NCBI GenBank assembly: GCA_963277665.1
Contig: OY728153.1
Span: 275,626,250-275,690,249, forward strand
Direction: 5' to 3'
Length of the DNA: 64,000 nucleotides
From: Viscum album
Lineage: Eukaryota > Streptophyta > Magnoliopsida > Santalales > Viscaceae
Shown: positions 34,522 to 46,819 of the stretch, one piece after another
How the letters are laid out: each line of letters begins with the position of its first letter
Position numbering within the stretch: position 1 is the first letter of the stretch
Program-made: the position numbers and the translations under genes
Notes under the pieces: generated by a model
What the model was told of the DNA's origin: nothing
Seen by the model: only the letters and a program-made list of their open reading frames with translations
Database searches by the model: none

Positions 34522-36126
34522 TGATAGAGTTAATATTTTCATTATTTTTAATGAGTGTTTCAATTATTTAATCCTTTATAATTAATCAATGTGATCTAAT
34601 TTTCATCATTTTAGTATATTTAGTGAATTTTGAGCTTAATTGTGAAAATTGATCAATTTTGGAAATTTAACAGTTTTATGGAGATTATGTATTTCAGGAA
34701 TAACTTTTACAATATTTATACAATTTATGTGATTAATTTTTATAGTATTCTTTTTTTCTTGATATTAAACTTTATCTTTTGTACCTCAATCCCAGTTAAC
34801 ACACAATGGCCCAGAAAAATCAATTAAGAGGAGAAAGTTTTCTAGAAAACAGAATGGACACCACCTCAATTAATGAGAAATGTATTGGTCCAGAGGCCTT
34901 AAAATGAGGTTATTTTAGATTGATATGAAATAGTAATCAAATACTCATGTGCACATTAAATTTCATGCAAAAATTATTTCATTAATTCTACCTTTGAATG
35001 CACCAAAATGGAGGAAGTCAAAGAGTATCCTAGTCCATAAAAAGTGTAATTTAGTAATTCAGTCATAACTTCATCTACACATGTCAAAATGGATTTAAAC
35101 TTTTTAATTAGATATAAAAATTAATTTAGAACAAATTTTAATAAGTAAAATTGGAGAATTTTTGGATTCTGGTGGAAAGAACAGAAGAAAACATTAGGTG
35201 GAAGGATTCTAGAGGAGAAATTTTCTGTTCTTCCTTTCCCCTATTTTCTTTCTTTTTAGTTTTGTAATGTCTTATTCATCCCCATTATTCATGGATAAAT
35301 TTCAAATTGAGGGGTAATCCTATGAGTGATTGGGTAAGGAGAGGTTTTTTTAATTCTTGAGTTCATGCACTTAATGGTATAAGATATTTTCTCTATTTTG
35401 AAAATTTGGTTACAATTTCTAATAACATATTTTTATTATCAAGTACAACCGTATTTGGTTTTAAATTATATTGTTGTAATTGATTTGTTCAATGATAATT
35501 TTCTCCCTCCACTAGGTTTTGGTCTATATATGATGGAATATATCATAGATTAGTGGTTAATTAATCGATGATCGTTAGTACGTGTGGGAGGGGTAGTGGA
35601 TATTCTTGCTTGTTTGGGATAAACAAGACCCAATTGGGAATTGCCTAAGTCAATTGAGGTTATTCCCTACAAATATTTTACACATCATATGGAGAGTATA
35701 TAGATCTGATATCTTGGTAAGGTTTACTATCACCACCACCATTTGACCAAGGGAGTGAGAGGAAGTGATTGTGGAATCTCACTTTAATCAGATTAATAGA
35801 AGAGGATTGGATAAATTGGAACTATGATAGCATTTCAATTGGAAAAACAATCTCGACCTGATCACCCATTTCATATCACTGTTTTAAATCACTTTTTTTT
35901 CTATTTACTTTCAATATTTTTCTTAATTGATTTATTTTGTTTTGTTACTTTAGTTTGTTTTCTAAATAAAAAAATTTCAAAAACAATCTCCATTTTTTCT
36001 CAAATTTTAAGGCGATAGCTTGATTGTTATGCACTCCTCTCTGAAGAAAACCTAGGTTAACCATTATACTGCATTTTAACTTAGGAAATAATTGTTTTTG
36101 TCACACCCCATGATAGGCACATGTCA
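34522..36126 (+). repeat. Element E 5' LTR (1605 bp)
   Basis: Aligns with 51618-53226 throughout, with many differences. A likely TATA box (CTATATATGATGG) is near 35524. No coding sequence. Confidence 0.85.
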
Positions 36127-36131
36127 AAACT

Positions 36132-36149
36132 TTGCGCCGTTTCTAGGGA
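36132..36149 (+). promoter_or_regulatory. Primer-binding site of element E (tRNA-Asp type)
   Basis: TTGCGCCGTTTCTAGGGA agrees at 14 of 18 positions with TGGCGCCGTTGCCGGGGA, the complement of the plant tRNA-Asp 3' end used by Athila-type elements. It lies six bases after the LTR. Confidence 0.75.
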
Positions 36150-36299
36150 AGTAGTTCCAACAATATAATTGTAAATATTTGAATCTTTTCAAATTTAAAA
36201 AACCATAAAAAATATTTTTCCATGTTGTTTTAAAATTATTATTTATTTAATTCATGGAAAAATTACTCATAATTGAAAGAACCAATGTTTAACTCACCT

Positions 36300-37520
36300 T
36301 GGTATATGGAGGATAGTGTTTATTTCTTTTCTAAATATATTAGGGGACCTCAAATCCAAATCACCCAAGAGGATGAATTCAAAGATCTCATCCAATAACT
36401 TAAAGTGAACTTCTAATACCTAGTGTTAGAGGGATTTTCTATAAAGTTAATTGAACTCCAAGTGCATTTTATGGGATTTTATCAAGAAATGGTTAATGTA
36501 AAAAAATAGACTTCCTTGTTTCTCAACAATATTTCTAGAGAAATTTCACAGGTGCAACACAAAGAGGATGAAGTTCACAAGGATCTTGTAGTTTGTTTGG
36601 AAAGGATTAGTCAAACAGTGAAAAACCTAGAGAGAAAAATAGAGTGGATATCAAAATATGTACATGCATCCCAGGAGTATCAGTTAGAGATGAAATAAGA
36701 ACCAGAACTAGAAAATGTGGTGGAAGAAGTTTCCCCACTTATCTTTCAAGTTGAAGAACCCATGGAGACCCTAATGAAATTAAAAGATCCATTCATCCCA
36801 GATCAATCAATGTTGGAGGATATTGATGAAGAAGATTTTCCTAAAAAAGTATGCATGAGAGATCAAAAAGATCTGTATGACTTATATAATGAGTGTGAGG
36901 AACTACTTGATCCCCTATTCCTTAGAAAGTAAAAGATCTATCACCATTGAAGGAAGACACCACCAATGTGGTGGAATTTTAAGAGAATATAGAGGATCCT
37001 AAATACCTACCTCTATCTAGTGAAATCAAACTCCAAGAGGCACCTTCCACTAAAGAATCAATTGAAAAAAAAACTCATGGAGATGATCTTATCTTGAACT
37101 CATTATCTTCTAATTTTATTGAAATTGAATTTAGTATTACTTTCACTTGCTTGAAATTTTCAGATTCAGACAACTCTTTATTTGCCTTGGAAGAATATGA
37201 TAAATGGGAAGATTCACCTAAATATGAACAACTAGATCTCCCCAAACATGTTGATCATTTATTGGAGGGAGTTCAAGAGGATAAAAAATTGGCTTTTCCT
37301 GATGAAACAAAAAAACAAGATGCTTAATTTGAAAGGGAAGAATTTGATATTGATACTTCATGCTTTAATTTTGTTCAAATCAAATTATACTCTAACTTTA
37401 ACTTTGACTATACTTTTGATGCAAAATTCCTTGAGAAACCACTAGAAAATGAAGAAGAGATTTTTCAAGTGGAAATCAAGAAAGGGGAGGACCCATTCTA
37501 TATTCTATACCCACCATGAA
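36300..37520 (+). pseudogene. Broken open frame of unknown function in element E (acidic, coiled-coil-like)
   Basis: Not recognised. The clearest pieces are a 60-codon stretch at 36516-36698 with heptad-like spacing (VCLERISQTVKNLERKIEWI), continuing in the same frame through two stops into 36717-36932 (rich in Glu/Asp: VEEPMETL, MLEDIDEEDFPKK, LYNECEELLDPL). A frameshift near 36930 leads to 36940-37327 (DPKYLPLSSEIKLQEAPSTKESIEKK, ALEEYDKWEDSPKYEQLDLPKHVDHLLEG). A further shift leads to 37327-37515 (FEREEFDIDTSCFNFVQIKLYSNFNFDYTF, ENEEEIFQVEIKKGEDPFYILYPP). Together they suggest an ancestral acidic protein of 350 or more residues. No zinc knuckle, protease or RT motif is present. It could be a strongly diverged gag-like protein of a non-autonomous element or an extra frame. 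Confidence 0.5.
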
Positions 37521-38019
37521 AGTTATATCTCATTATTATAGGGGTGTATTTGGTGTACTATACCCATGGAGTATTCAAAAAAGAAAAAGAAAAAGTGAAA
37601 GATATAAATAAGTGTTGGTGGTTCATCTCAAAGAAAATCTACCCACCATTAGATTGGGGATAACCCACTGGAACTGCCCATCTAGAGGCAGTCAAAACCT
37701 AGGGCCCACTTGGGGGATTAAACCAAGATCTATCCTTATTTTTCCATCCCATTTCTATTTTTTTATTTTAATAAATCTATTATGTTTTCTTTTGTTATTT
37801 TTCTGTTATGTTTTCAGTGTGAAAAACTTAGGAGCTTAACTCAATGTTTCACTACCAATAAGTCAGGTCATACCTCTACTTTACACTTTCCACGAGGCTT
37901 CTGAACCCTTTTTTTCATATTCTTTTCATTCACCTCACTTATTGAGAGAACCAAAGCATGGTTTATTTTACTATAATTTTATTTATTCCTATCAAAACTT
38001 GAGGGTTTTAGGTACTTGT
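37521..38019 (+). other. Non-coding interior of element E, left of F
   Basis: No coding frame with a recognisable domain. Contains AG-rich (37578-37600) and T-rich (37738-37810) stretches. Confidence 0.6.
38015..38019. repeat. Target-site duplication of element F, left (CTTGT)
   Basis: CTTGT directly before TGTAACGCC; repeated exactly at 50605-50609. Confidence 0.95.
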
Positions 38020-39648
38020 TGTAACGCCCCGACCCTAGTTGCCTAGAGTCGGTGCATTATTACATAACATTGGCATGATCACAAGAAAGATCAAATCTCG
38101 AAAGACCGATTGGTTTAGTAGCCTTGGAAACACTAGATATATTCATAAGTTTTACATTACATCATAAAATGAAAAACTACTACAACAACATAATGTCTCC
38201 ATAATCCACACTACTATCCCCTCATAATATCCCTGCAGGTCATTCATAATTTACTTCTTCACATCCTGGGGAAAAATAAAACATAGAAAAGGGGTGAGCT
38301 CAAATGCCCAGTAAGGATAACAATATAGCGGAAACTTTCATAAATAAGAATAAACATTTAAGGCAATGCATTACTAAAACAAAAGCCTTTTAAAATTGAA
38401 CTTCAACATGGTATGGCAAAAGTAAAATGAAATAATGCCATTTACTTATTCACATGGATATTCTACTAATCGAATAATCACATGCAAAAATCAATAACCA
38501 CTTTCATAATGTTGGAATGCATAATGCCAGACTATCATAACCACATAGCCAAGGCCTCGTGCCAAGGCTACAAATAAGATTTTGTCAAGGCCTTGTGCCA
38601 AGACACTAGTTTGTCTCATGAGACCTACCGATGCATCGAGGAGCTATAGCGGGCTCCACCCGTCACTTATTAAGTCCAATGCATTCCCATATGAAAAGGT
38701 TTAAACATAACATAAACATTCGTATTAAAAATAGCATACGAAATGTCAATACTTTCACAATAAACTATGAATGGTATAAAAATAGCACATCCACAGTCAA
38801 ACATATCACAAAACCTTCAATACAATATAGAAGTTTTGTATCATAATAAATCAACTTCAAATAATCTTAAAATCCATCAAAGGATGTTGACATAGATGAA
38901 ATCAAAATTCTTTTAAAAGAAATATCTCCTTTTATTTTGAAATCATTTAAGATCCATATAAAATAAAACATTTTCTTTGAAAATATTCTTATAAGCTTGT
39001 ATGGGAAGCTTCGACGATTTTATAACGGCGGAAAATAACCGCACCCTCCGTATAAGTTAAAAAAAACATTCTTACCTCAATTCTGTCGAAAAGGTTAAAA
39101 AGGACCTTGTTTTGAAAACGACGGAAAGATTCCTTTATAAACCTCTTATAAAAAGTCAAACAAGGGTATAAATGACTTTAACCCATATTCTTGTAAATAG
39201 TAAAAATGTTTTGAAATACATTTCGAAGAAACATGGATGTGGATGATAAAGAGATCCCAGTAGATTATTACGTATAATACAACCTCGGATAATGAAGAGA
39301 TTGTGAAATAACCCTTACCTTGTACTTTTCCTTGGTTGTGGTAGGTTAACCTCCTGTATAATGGTGAAATAATTGTTATTAAATTATACAAGAATCATAT
39401 ACATTAATATGATATCATATATGATCTTTTAATATTGATTTGATAATAATATCTTAGTATTATCGTTGTTTCGGGTGTTAACTTACTTGTTTTCTTTCAT
39501 ATGTTTTGTTATGTAAGACATGTTTGTAAAGGATAGGTTGTATATTATTCATATCCAGAATGATATCAAGTCCTTAAACATCATTTTTAAATCATAAAAT
39601 GATAATTACGCTTTAATGGTTACGATGGAGAATGAATCTCATCGCGTT

Positions 39649-39868
39649 CGTGGAGACGGTAGTCCGTACGTACGCACGAGCGACAATATCATTCTTTTGA
39701 TATTAAAATAATATATAAATGGATGGTATATCATATATACAGAATCATTAACATGTTATATTTATTATTTACATGAGTTACACATCATTATTATACCCAT
39801 CCAAATAATATTATATTGAATAACAATTACACCACGACGTGGAGACGGTAAGCCGTACGTACGCACGT
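39649..39868. repeat. Two CG-rich repeats (CGTGGAGACGGTA...CCGTACGTACGCACG) in F LTR
   Basis: The same motif of about 30 bp occurs at 39649-39680 and 39838-39868, containing the palindrome CGTACGTACG. Counterparts in the other LTR are at about 48449-48480 and 48638-48668. They lie between the TATA box and the 3' end of the LTR in the sense direction, in an AT-rich setting. Confidence 0.85.
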
Positions 39869-40211
39869 ATGGTGACATGTTATTCAAAGGGTGGATAGAA
39901 TACTGAATATGATTGTACCATATTTATAATAACATCACAGTATATGTGAGATACTGGAGTTATTATTTCAGAATGGTAAGAACAAAGGAAGAAGAAGTGG
40001 AAGAAGAAATGAACTTAGAAAAGGGTGGTGAGATCATTACCTCTTCTTCGGGTTCTTCCTTTTGATTTGATCAAAAGGGCTCCTTAGGTTGGCTTTCTGA
40101 TCAAACTAAGGCCTCTAGGTTGTATTGAGGGATGTTGGGAGAGTATTTGGGCAGAGTTTGGCCGAACCAAAAGGCTTTAGAGGTGTGAAGAAATGAGAAG
40201 GAGGAGTGCCC

Positions 40212-40219
40212 TTTTATAA
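40212..40219 (-). promoter_or_regulatory. TATA box of F 3' LTR
   Basis: The minus strand reads CTTATAAAAGGGC. Same as the box at 49012-49019 in the 5' LTR. Confidence 0.65.
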
Positions 40220-41805
40220 GAGGGGTGAGGGGCACCTTTGGAAAAGCTAGAAATATTAATTTATAATAAATTCATATTCGGTTTCTAAAGGCTCCAAAGT
40301 TGACTATTAAAAGGATGAGGTGGGGATAGGTCGAAAAAAACTCATCCAATAGAATTTAGACAGGTTTGGGTACTTATATTAACCTTATCTTTAAGTATTA
40401 ACTCTAAGTTAATTAGTTTCACTTTTACAATGTCTCTTTGTATTTTTATATAATATGGTTAATAAACTTACTATATACATCCAAGCGACACCCAAGTGGT
40501 CCATTAATGATTAACCTATCATAATATAAGTCTCTTGGCCGAACCTTATATTTTTATGAATTTAATATCAATTAATAATATAATATTTGTTTTAAGAACT
40601 CTTTTATGTCAATTTTGACACTATTCAATAGTTGATTTTTGTGAAACTCATAACAGATTGATTACTTCGAACAAAGTCCATTAAATCATTCCTAATATAT
40701 CATATTAGCCTAGAAAATTAGTTTAATTCATTAAAAGTTTCATATTATATTTATTTGGGTATTTATAATATCAATTATTTTAATTTTTCACTATTATAGT
40801 AATTACTGCATCATCATTGTGTCATAAATAAAATAACTTATTTATTGTCTAAAAATTATAAATAAAATATCATTATGTAGGAAATCTTTTTATCTTTCTA
40901 ATGAATATTTATAATCGAAAATCCAACATGTATAACCCTATGTAAAAATTGTTCTTCTAAAAGATATATGCTTGTGTCATTTTTGTATTCATTTTAACTT
41001 AATTAAAATAAAGTGTCATTATCACTTACAAGTGGATCCATGGGGTCCCAAAATTGACACAAAGATGCCCATGGTCGACCATGTATCAACCAATAGGGTT
41101 AAGACACGTTTTAGGGTAATTTTGTATTATTATAATATTATTTTTTTAACCCTTATTTACCGGATTTACCCTTTAACCATGGTAAATAAATTATTTACCG
41201 CAGTAATTATTCAAAATGTCTAAAAATAAAAGTTACCTATTTACATAATTTGGACATCCTGATTCCAAATATGGAATCCATTTTCCTAAATTCAAAACAC
41301 AGAAGTGGCAGAAATTAATTTAAAATTAATTCCCGCTGTTAAAACAAAAAGCGTGTTTTTAAGAGATAATAACTATCAAAAGATTGACACTTGTTTATGT
41401 TCGGTTTAATTGTAAAATTATGTCCAATGATAAACATTAAATTGAATGGTAAAAATATATTCTAAATATACTTTAAAACCACTCAAATTCATAATTTATC
41501 ATTATTAATTATTTTGATTAAAAAAGTTGTTTTTAATTAAAATTTAGAAATTTTCACTATTCATCAAAATATGAAAGTTATCCGAAATGTACCAAAATTT
41601 CACCCTAGGCTAATTTTGATATTCCGAATCCAAAAATGAAGTCCATTTTGAAATATAGAATATATATGATTTCAAAAATTAGGTATTACTATTCACAACG
41701 GCTAGTTTAATTAGTTGTGGTGTGTGTTAGAACTCGAGGTTGCGTACAACACACGCTATCGCATTATTCAAAGGGAAACGTACCGTAGAAGCTTGGGGTG
41801 TTACA

Positions 41806-41820
41806 TTCTCCCCTCCTTCA
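41806..41820 (-). promoter_or_regulatory. Polypurine tract of element F
   Basis: The minus strand reads GAAGGAGGGGAGAA, directly before the 3' LTR start TGTAACACCCC. Confidence 0.9.
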
Positions 41821-41850
41821 AATAATTGCGTCCTCGCAATTTCTAGGGTA

Positions 41851-44800
41851 TTACTGCATAAAAAGACTCGGGTGGTTCTTCATCATAAGTTCCTCGGGTT
41901 CCCACGTTGCCTCTTCCATTTTATGATTTCTCCACAAAACTTTTACCAGACGCGTCGTCCGGTTTCTCAGTACTTGTTCTCTTGTATCAAGAATCCTGAC
42001 GGGATCTTCGCAATAAGACAGATCGGGTTCCAGTTCTAATTCCTCATAGGTGAGTACATGCGTTGGGTGAGGCATGTATTTTCTCAACAGAGATACGTGG
42101 AACACATCGTGAACTTTGGAGAGACTTGGCTGCATTGCCAATCGGTAAGCTACAGCCCCAATTCGTTCTAGAATTTCGAAAGGTCCGATGTACCTGGGAC
42201 TCAATTTACCTTTCTTACCAAAACGTATGACTCCCTTCCACGGAGATACCTTTAGGAAAACATGATCACCGACTTGAAATTCCAAATCCTTCCTTCGATT
42301 ATCGGCATAGCTCTTCTGCCTACTTTGAGCTGCTTTGATGTGATTTTGGATTACCTTCACCTTTTCCACCGTTTCCTCCACCAGTTCTGGGCCTACAAGT
42401 TTTCTTTCACCAACGTCATCCCAACAGGTTGGTGTACGACATCTCTTTCCGTATAACGCTTCATATGGTGCCATTTGTATACTCGAATGGAAGCTATTGT
42501 TATAGGAAAATTCTACCAGAGGTAAATATTGATCCCACATACCCTGAAAGTCAAGTGAGCAAGATCTCAACATGTCTTCTAAGGTTTGAATAGTCCGTTC
42601 TGATTGTCCGTCTGTCTGAGGGTGGTAAGCAGTGCTCAAATGAAGTTCAGTATCCAGGGATTTCTGAAGACTTTTCCAAAATCTTGAAGTAAAACGGGGA
42701 TCACGATCAGAAACAATCGATAGGGGTACTCCATGAAGTCTCACAACTTCATTAATATATAGTCTTGCTAGACGTTCCAGGGGTAGATCTTCTCTTATAG
42801 CAAGAAAATGTGCTGACTTGGTAAGACGATCAACAATAACCCATATTGCATCGTTCCTTCTAGGAGTCTTTGGTAGCCCCATGACAAAGTCCATCGTAAT
42901 ATTGTCCCATTTCCACTCCGGTATGGGAAGAGGTTGCATGACTCCTCCAGGCTGTTGCCTTCCAGCTTTCACTTGTTGACAAACCATACATCTTGACACA
43001 AAATCAGCAATCTCCCTCTTCATGTTGTCCCACCAAAAATGTTCCTTCAAATCTCTATACATTTTGGTGCTCCCAGGGTGTATAGAGAAATTGGAACTAT
43101 GAGCATCATCCAGCAATTCCCTTTTTAGATCAGGTATATTGGGAACACAAAGTCTCTTCCCGAATTTCAAAATTCCACCTTCATACGCAAAGTCTCTCAA
43201 TCTCCCATCATTTACAGCTTTAATCTTCTTCTGAAATTCTTCATCATCGGTCTGAGAACTCTTAATCCTTTCTAGTAAAGATGGTTTGGCAACCATTTGA
43301 AAAAGCATTGATGTTTCACCTTCCCTGGTTATTCCCATGTCCATCTTCACTAGATCCATGAAAATTGGATCCCTTTCAATTCTCATCATGTTCAGAACTC
43401 CATGGTCTTTTCTGCTCAAAGCATCTGCCACCTTGTTTGCCTTCCCCGGGTGGTAGTGTATCGTACAATCATAATCCTTGAGTAATTCAAGCCATCTCCT
43501 TTGCCTCATGTTGAGTTCTTTTTGTGAGAAAATATACTTCAAACTCTTGTGATCAGTATAAATCTCACATTTTTCACCATAGAGGTAGTGCCTCCATATC
43601 TTCAAAGCAAAGATCACAGCTGCTAACTCAAGATCATGAGTAGGATAGTTTTGTTCATGAATTTTCAACTGTCGTGATGCATAGGCAATAACTCTATCAT
43701 TCTGCATAAGGACACAGCCAAGTCCTTTCTTCGATGCATCACTATAAATAACGAACCCATCATTCCCCGATGGTAGAGTCAATATAGGAGCATTGACTAA
43801 TCTTCTCTTCAGTTCTTCGAAACATTCTTCACACTCTTTTGTCCAAACAAATTTAACCCCTTTACGTGTGAGCTTCGTTAATGGGTTAGCCAATCGGGCA
43901 AAATTCTGGACGAAACGTCGATAATAACCTACCAAACCAATAAAACTACGTACCTCAGTTATATTCGTAGGTGCTGGCCATTCTTGGATTGCCTTGGTCT
44001 TAGAAGGATCAACAGAGATTCCATCTTTAGAGACAATATGGCCAAGAAAAGAAATCTCCTGAAGCCAGAATTCACACTTGCTAAACTTTCCATATAATTC
44101 ATGCCTCCTCAGAGTCTTCAAGATAATGCGCATGTGATTTTCATGATCTTTGTAGGTTTTGGAGTATACCAAGATATCATCAATAAATACCACCACAAAT
44201 TCATCGAGATACTCCTTGAAAACTCTATTCATCAGATCCATGAATACAGAGGGTGCATTAGTCAATCCAAACGGCATTACAGTAAACTCGTAATGCCCGT
44301 ACCTGGTTCGAAATGCTGTCTTCGGAATGTCTTCCTTCTTCACACACAACTGATGGTATCCAGATCGAAGGTCAATCTTTGAAAAGTATTGAGCTCCATG
44401 CAGTTGGTCAAATAAATCATCAATACGAGGTAGGGGATACTTGTTCTTTATCGTTATAGCATTGATCTCCCTGTAGTCGATACATAACCTCATAGATCCA
44501 TCTTTCTTTTTAACAAAAAGAACAGGGGCTCCCCATGGAGAAACACTAGGGCGAATAAATCCCTTATTACTCAATTCCTCTAGTTGTTTCTTTAGTTCGA
44601 CTAGCTCTACAGTGGCCATTCTATAAGGGGTCTTCGATATAGGCCTTGATCCAGGAATTAAATCAATGGAAAACTCTACTTCTCGTTCTGGAGGATGTCC
44701 AGGTAAATCTTCCGGAAATACATCTACAAACTCTTTCACAATAGGTACATCCTCTATTTGAACATTTCTTTCCTCACCGACATTTATTTCATTCTCTTCC

Positions 44801-46317
44801 TCCCCGATAATTGAATTAAGTTGAGCTACAGGGGGTGGATCTAAATAAGAATTAGGTGGTGACGATTCTGCTCTAAAAATAAGGTGCTCCTTATCATTAT
44901 CATCAAGAATCGTAACCTCTTTCTTCTTACAATAAATCTTCGCATCATAGTCCGAAATCCAGTCCATACCGAGGATTATATCAAACTCAATCATAGGTAT
45001 GACGATGAAATCAGCAGATAAAGAAAATTTATGTGCTCTAATGGGGACTGATTCACAAAACTTTGTTGCAACGATACTTCCCTTAGGAGTTTTAACTGAC
45101 AACTCCCTTATTAAATCAAATTGGAAATATCTAATTTTCTTAGCAAACTGGGAAGATATGAAACAATGCGATGATCCAGAATCAAATAATGCATTTGCTA
45201 AACTTGAGGAAACCATTAAATTACCTGCCACCACGTCTTTCGGAGCTTCTACCTCAGCAGTAGTGATAGCATAAGCCTGGCCTTGATCCCTTGGCCTTTT
45301 CTGAGGTAAGTTCTCCTGACGCTTAGGACATGCATTTGCATAATGCCCCATCTCCCTGCAATTGTAGCACTGAACGTTGGTAGCTTCCTTCTTCCCCTTG
45401 CAATCATGAGCTTGGTGGCCTTTTTCACCACACTTGTAACAGACTCCCATTCCCTTCAGGCAAGCACCGGGGTGTTTCTTCCCGCACTTACCACAAGATG
45501 GATATTCAACCTTTCCCTTCTTCCCCTTATTTCCATTCCCAGATTGATCAGCAGGTCTCTTCTTCTCTTGCTTTGCTTTAAAGTCATAAGACTTAGAGAA
45601 TTCCTTTTCGGTCTTGATAGCACATGAGACAATGTCTTCGTACGATGAAAAGGATTGTGAGACTAATGCTCGACGGAGAAATGGTTTTAACCCATCAAAG
45701 AAACGATCAATCTTACTTCTTGGGTTGCGAATATAATCACCAGCGTACCTCGCTAACCTTGTAAAGTTAGCCTCATACTTTGTGACATTCTCATCCTCCT
45801 TTTGTCTCAGACTCAGAAATTGCCTTTCCATATCTGCTCGATGGTCGCGAGGAAAGTATTTTTCTAAAAACAGATCTTTGAACTCCCTCCATTCCATGTT
45901 TGATACTTCATCATCTTCCTTCATGTTTTGAATCAATGACCACCATTGATCAGCATCTCCAGTGAGGCGGTAAACTGCCATGGTAACTTTTTCCCTTTCA
46001 CTACTCCCCAAAGCCTGAAATATTTTCTCTAGGGAAAATATCCATTGCTCAGCTACTAAGGGATTTGTACTCCCATTGAACGTTGGTGGTTGTTGTCTCA
46101 TGAATCGATCTAACATTGATCCTCCACGCTGCGGATCAGGGTGCTCCATACGGGTAAGGTTATTATTCATAACCTGAGTAAGTTGTCCCAGTACGGTGAT
46201 TAGCTGATCAGCACCAGTTGCATCACCAGCCCCACTATAATTATCTTGAGCAGGAGGGCAATCCCTACATGGAGTGCATGCATTGATACGGTTTCCATTT
46301 CTTCCACTAGGCGCCAT
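41851..46317 (-). CDS. Element F gag-pol polyprotein with chromodomain (1488 aa, intact)
   Basis: Encodes all proteins for reverse transcription and integration of F. Order (approximate residues): retrotransposon gag 75-245 ([28 protein letters not shown]); zinc knuckles [14 protein letters not shown] 293-306 and [14 protein letters not shown] 317-330, preceded by a third, imperfect one near 275; aspartic protease with LFDSGSSH (catalytic Asp 379) and ILGMDW 448-453; RT 560-760 with [34 protein letters not shown] and catalytic FIDD 711-714; RNase H 855-970 with Asp 860, Glu 897, Asp 922, Asp 965; integrase with zinc ligands His 1073, His 1080, Cys 1110, Cys 1113 and the D,D,35,E triad Asp 1143, Asp 1204, Glu 1240; GPF module near 1378; chromodomain about 1436-1485 ([36 protein letters not shown]). 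The chromodomain presumably steers integration to modified histones. Every catalytic residue I looked for is present. The start at 46317 is the first Met before the gag domain and about 500 bp after the primer site. Confidence 0.97.
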   Translation of the reverse strand: MAPSGRNGNRINACTPCRDCPPAQDNYSGAGDATGADQLITVLGQLTQVMNNNLTRMEHPDPQRGGSMLDRFMRQQPPTFNGSTNPLVAEQWIFSLEKIFQALGSSEREKVTMAVYRLTGDADQWWSLIQNMKEDDEVSNMEWREFKDLFLEKYFPRDHRADMERQFLSLRQKEDENVTKYEANFTRLARYAGDYIRNPRSKIDRFFDGLKPFLRRALVSQSFSSYEDIVSCAIKTEKEFSKSYDFKAKQEKKRPADQSGNGNKGKKGKVEYPSCGKCGKKHPGACLKGMGVCYKCGEKGHQAHDCKGKKEATNVQCYNCREMGHYANACPKRQENLPQKRPRDQGQAYAITTAEVEAPKDVVAGNLMVSSSLANALFDSGSSHCFISSQFAKKIRYFQFDLIRELSVKTPKGSIVATKFCESVPIRAHKFSLSADFIVIPMIEFDIILGMDWISDYDAKIYCKKKEVTILDDNDKEHLIFRAESSPPNSYLDPPPVAQLNSIIGEEENEINVGEERNVQIEDVPIVKEFVDVFPEDLPGHPPEREVEFSIDLIPGSRPISKTPYRMATVELVELKKQLEELSNKGFIRPSVSPWGAPVLFVKKKDGSMRLCIDYREINAITIKNKYPLPRIDDLFDQLHGAQYFSKIDLRSGYHQLCVKKEDIPKTAFRTRYGHYEFTVMPFGLTNAPSVFMDLMNRVFKEYLDEFVVVFIDDILVYSKTYKDHENHMRIILKTLRRHELYGKFSKCEFWLQEISFLGHIVSKDGISVDPSKTKAIQEWPAPTNITEVRSFIGLVGYYRRFVQNFARLANPLTKLTRKGVKFVWTKECEECFEELKRRLVNAPILTLPSGNDGFVIYSDASKKGLGCVLMQNDRVIAYASRQLKIHEQNYPTHDLELAAVIFALKIWRHYLYGEKCEIYTDHKSLKYIFSQKELNMRQRRWLELLKDYDCTIHYHPGKANKVADALSRKDHGVLNMMRIERDPIFMDLVKMDMGITREGETSMLFQMVAKPSLLERIKSSQTDDEEFQKKIKAVNDGRLRDFAYEGGILKFGKRLCVPNIPDLKRELLDDAHSSNFSIHPGSTKMYRDLKEHFWWDNMKREIADFVSRCMVCQQVKAGRQQPGGVMQPLPIPEWKWDNITMDFVMGLPKTPRRNDAIWVIVDRLTKSAHFLAIREDLPLERLARLYINEVVRLHGVPLSIVSDRDPRFTSRFWKSLQKSLDTELHLSTAYHPQTDGQSERTIQTLEDMLRSCSLDFQGMWDQYLPLVEFSYNNSFHSSIQMAPYEALYGKRCRTPTCWDDVGERKLVGPELVEETVEKVKVIQNHIKAAQSRQKSYADNRRKDLEFQVGDHVFLKVSPWKGVIRFGKKGKLSPRYIGPFEILERIGAVAYRLAMQPSLSKVHDVFHVSLLRKYMPHPTHVLTYEELELEPDLSYCEDPVRILDTREQVLRNRTTRLVKVLWRNHKMEEATWEPEELMMKNHPSLFMQ

Positions 46318-46805
46318 TTCTAAAAAAATGGCATAAACTAGATCAGTTTATGCATCAAAATACATAATCCCATACTTATAAAACACTTAACATAAATTGA
46401 ACTATTTATGGATATAATCCATAATCATAAAAATGTTTTCTTTGAGGAATTATATACTCATAAACCCTTCATAATGATTTGTAAAGATAGTGAGAGTTAT
46501 CCTAAGCATATCCCCCGGGAGTGTCGTAACCAAGAGTGCAGCAAGGCCCGTTGTCGTGCACCAGTTCCCGTTCGAGTCTAGCTCAAAGCGGTGTTTTCGG
46601 GTTTTACCCCTAGGTACATCTGTGCCAGAGCCGCCTCTACCTGCTCGTATCCAGACAGGGATGTATTGCTCGAAAAACTCACAAAATCTCTACAATACCA
46701 AAATTCTAGGAAGTTCTTCTATACTAATCCTCAAAGTTCATCTTAGGTCTACGTGCTCTAATCAGAGTTTATCTAAATCTAGCTTCCAAGGTTTGTACTA
46801 AACTT
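46318..46805 (-). mobile_element. Element F 5' leader
   Basis: Untranslated stretch between primer site and gag start. A + strand open frame overlaps it but shows no domain and runs against the element. Confidence 0.8.
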
Positions 46806-46817
46806 CCTCTGATACCA
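46806..46817 (-). promoter_or_regulatory. Primer-binding site of element F (tRNA-iMet type)
   Basis: The minus strand reads TGGTATCAGAGG, matching TGGTATCAGAGC at 11 of 12 bases, two bases from the end of the 5' LTR. Confidence 0.93.
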
Positions 46818-46819
46818 AC

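Larger units (their letters stand above)
38020..41805 (-). repeat. Element F 3' LTR (3786 bp)
   Basis: Nearly identical to 46820-50604. Carries the GTCTCATGAGAC palindrome (38613-38624), short repeats around 'caaggccttgtgccaag' (38549-38606), two CG-rich palindromic repeats (39649-39680 and 39838-39868) and a TATA box (minus strand, 40212-40219). Open frames inside are shared passively by both LTRs and are not genes. Confidence 0.96.

Noticed and set aside
36717..36932. Possible host gene exon
   Set aside because: It lies between the LTRs of element E and is part of the broken element frame; no splice structure or host homology visible.
41740..46801. Plus-strand frames opposite the F gag-pol (for example 44101-44382, 45343-45627)
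   Set aside because: Shadows of the intact minus-strand polyprotein.
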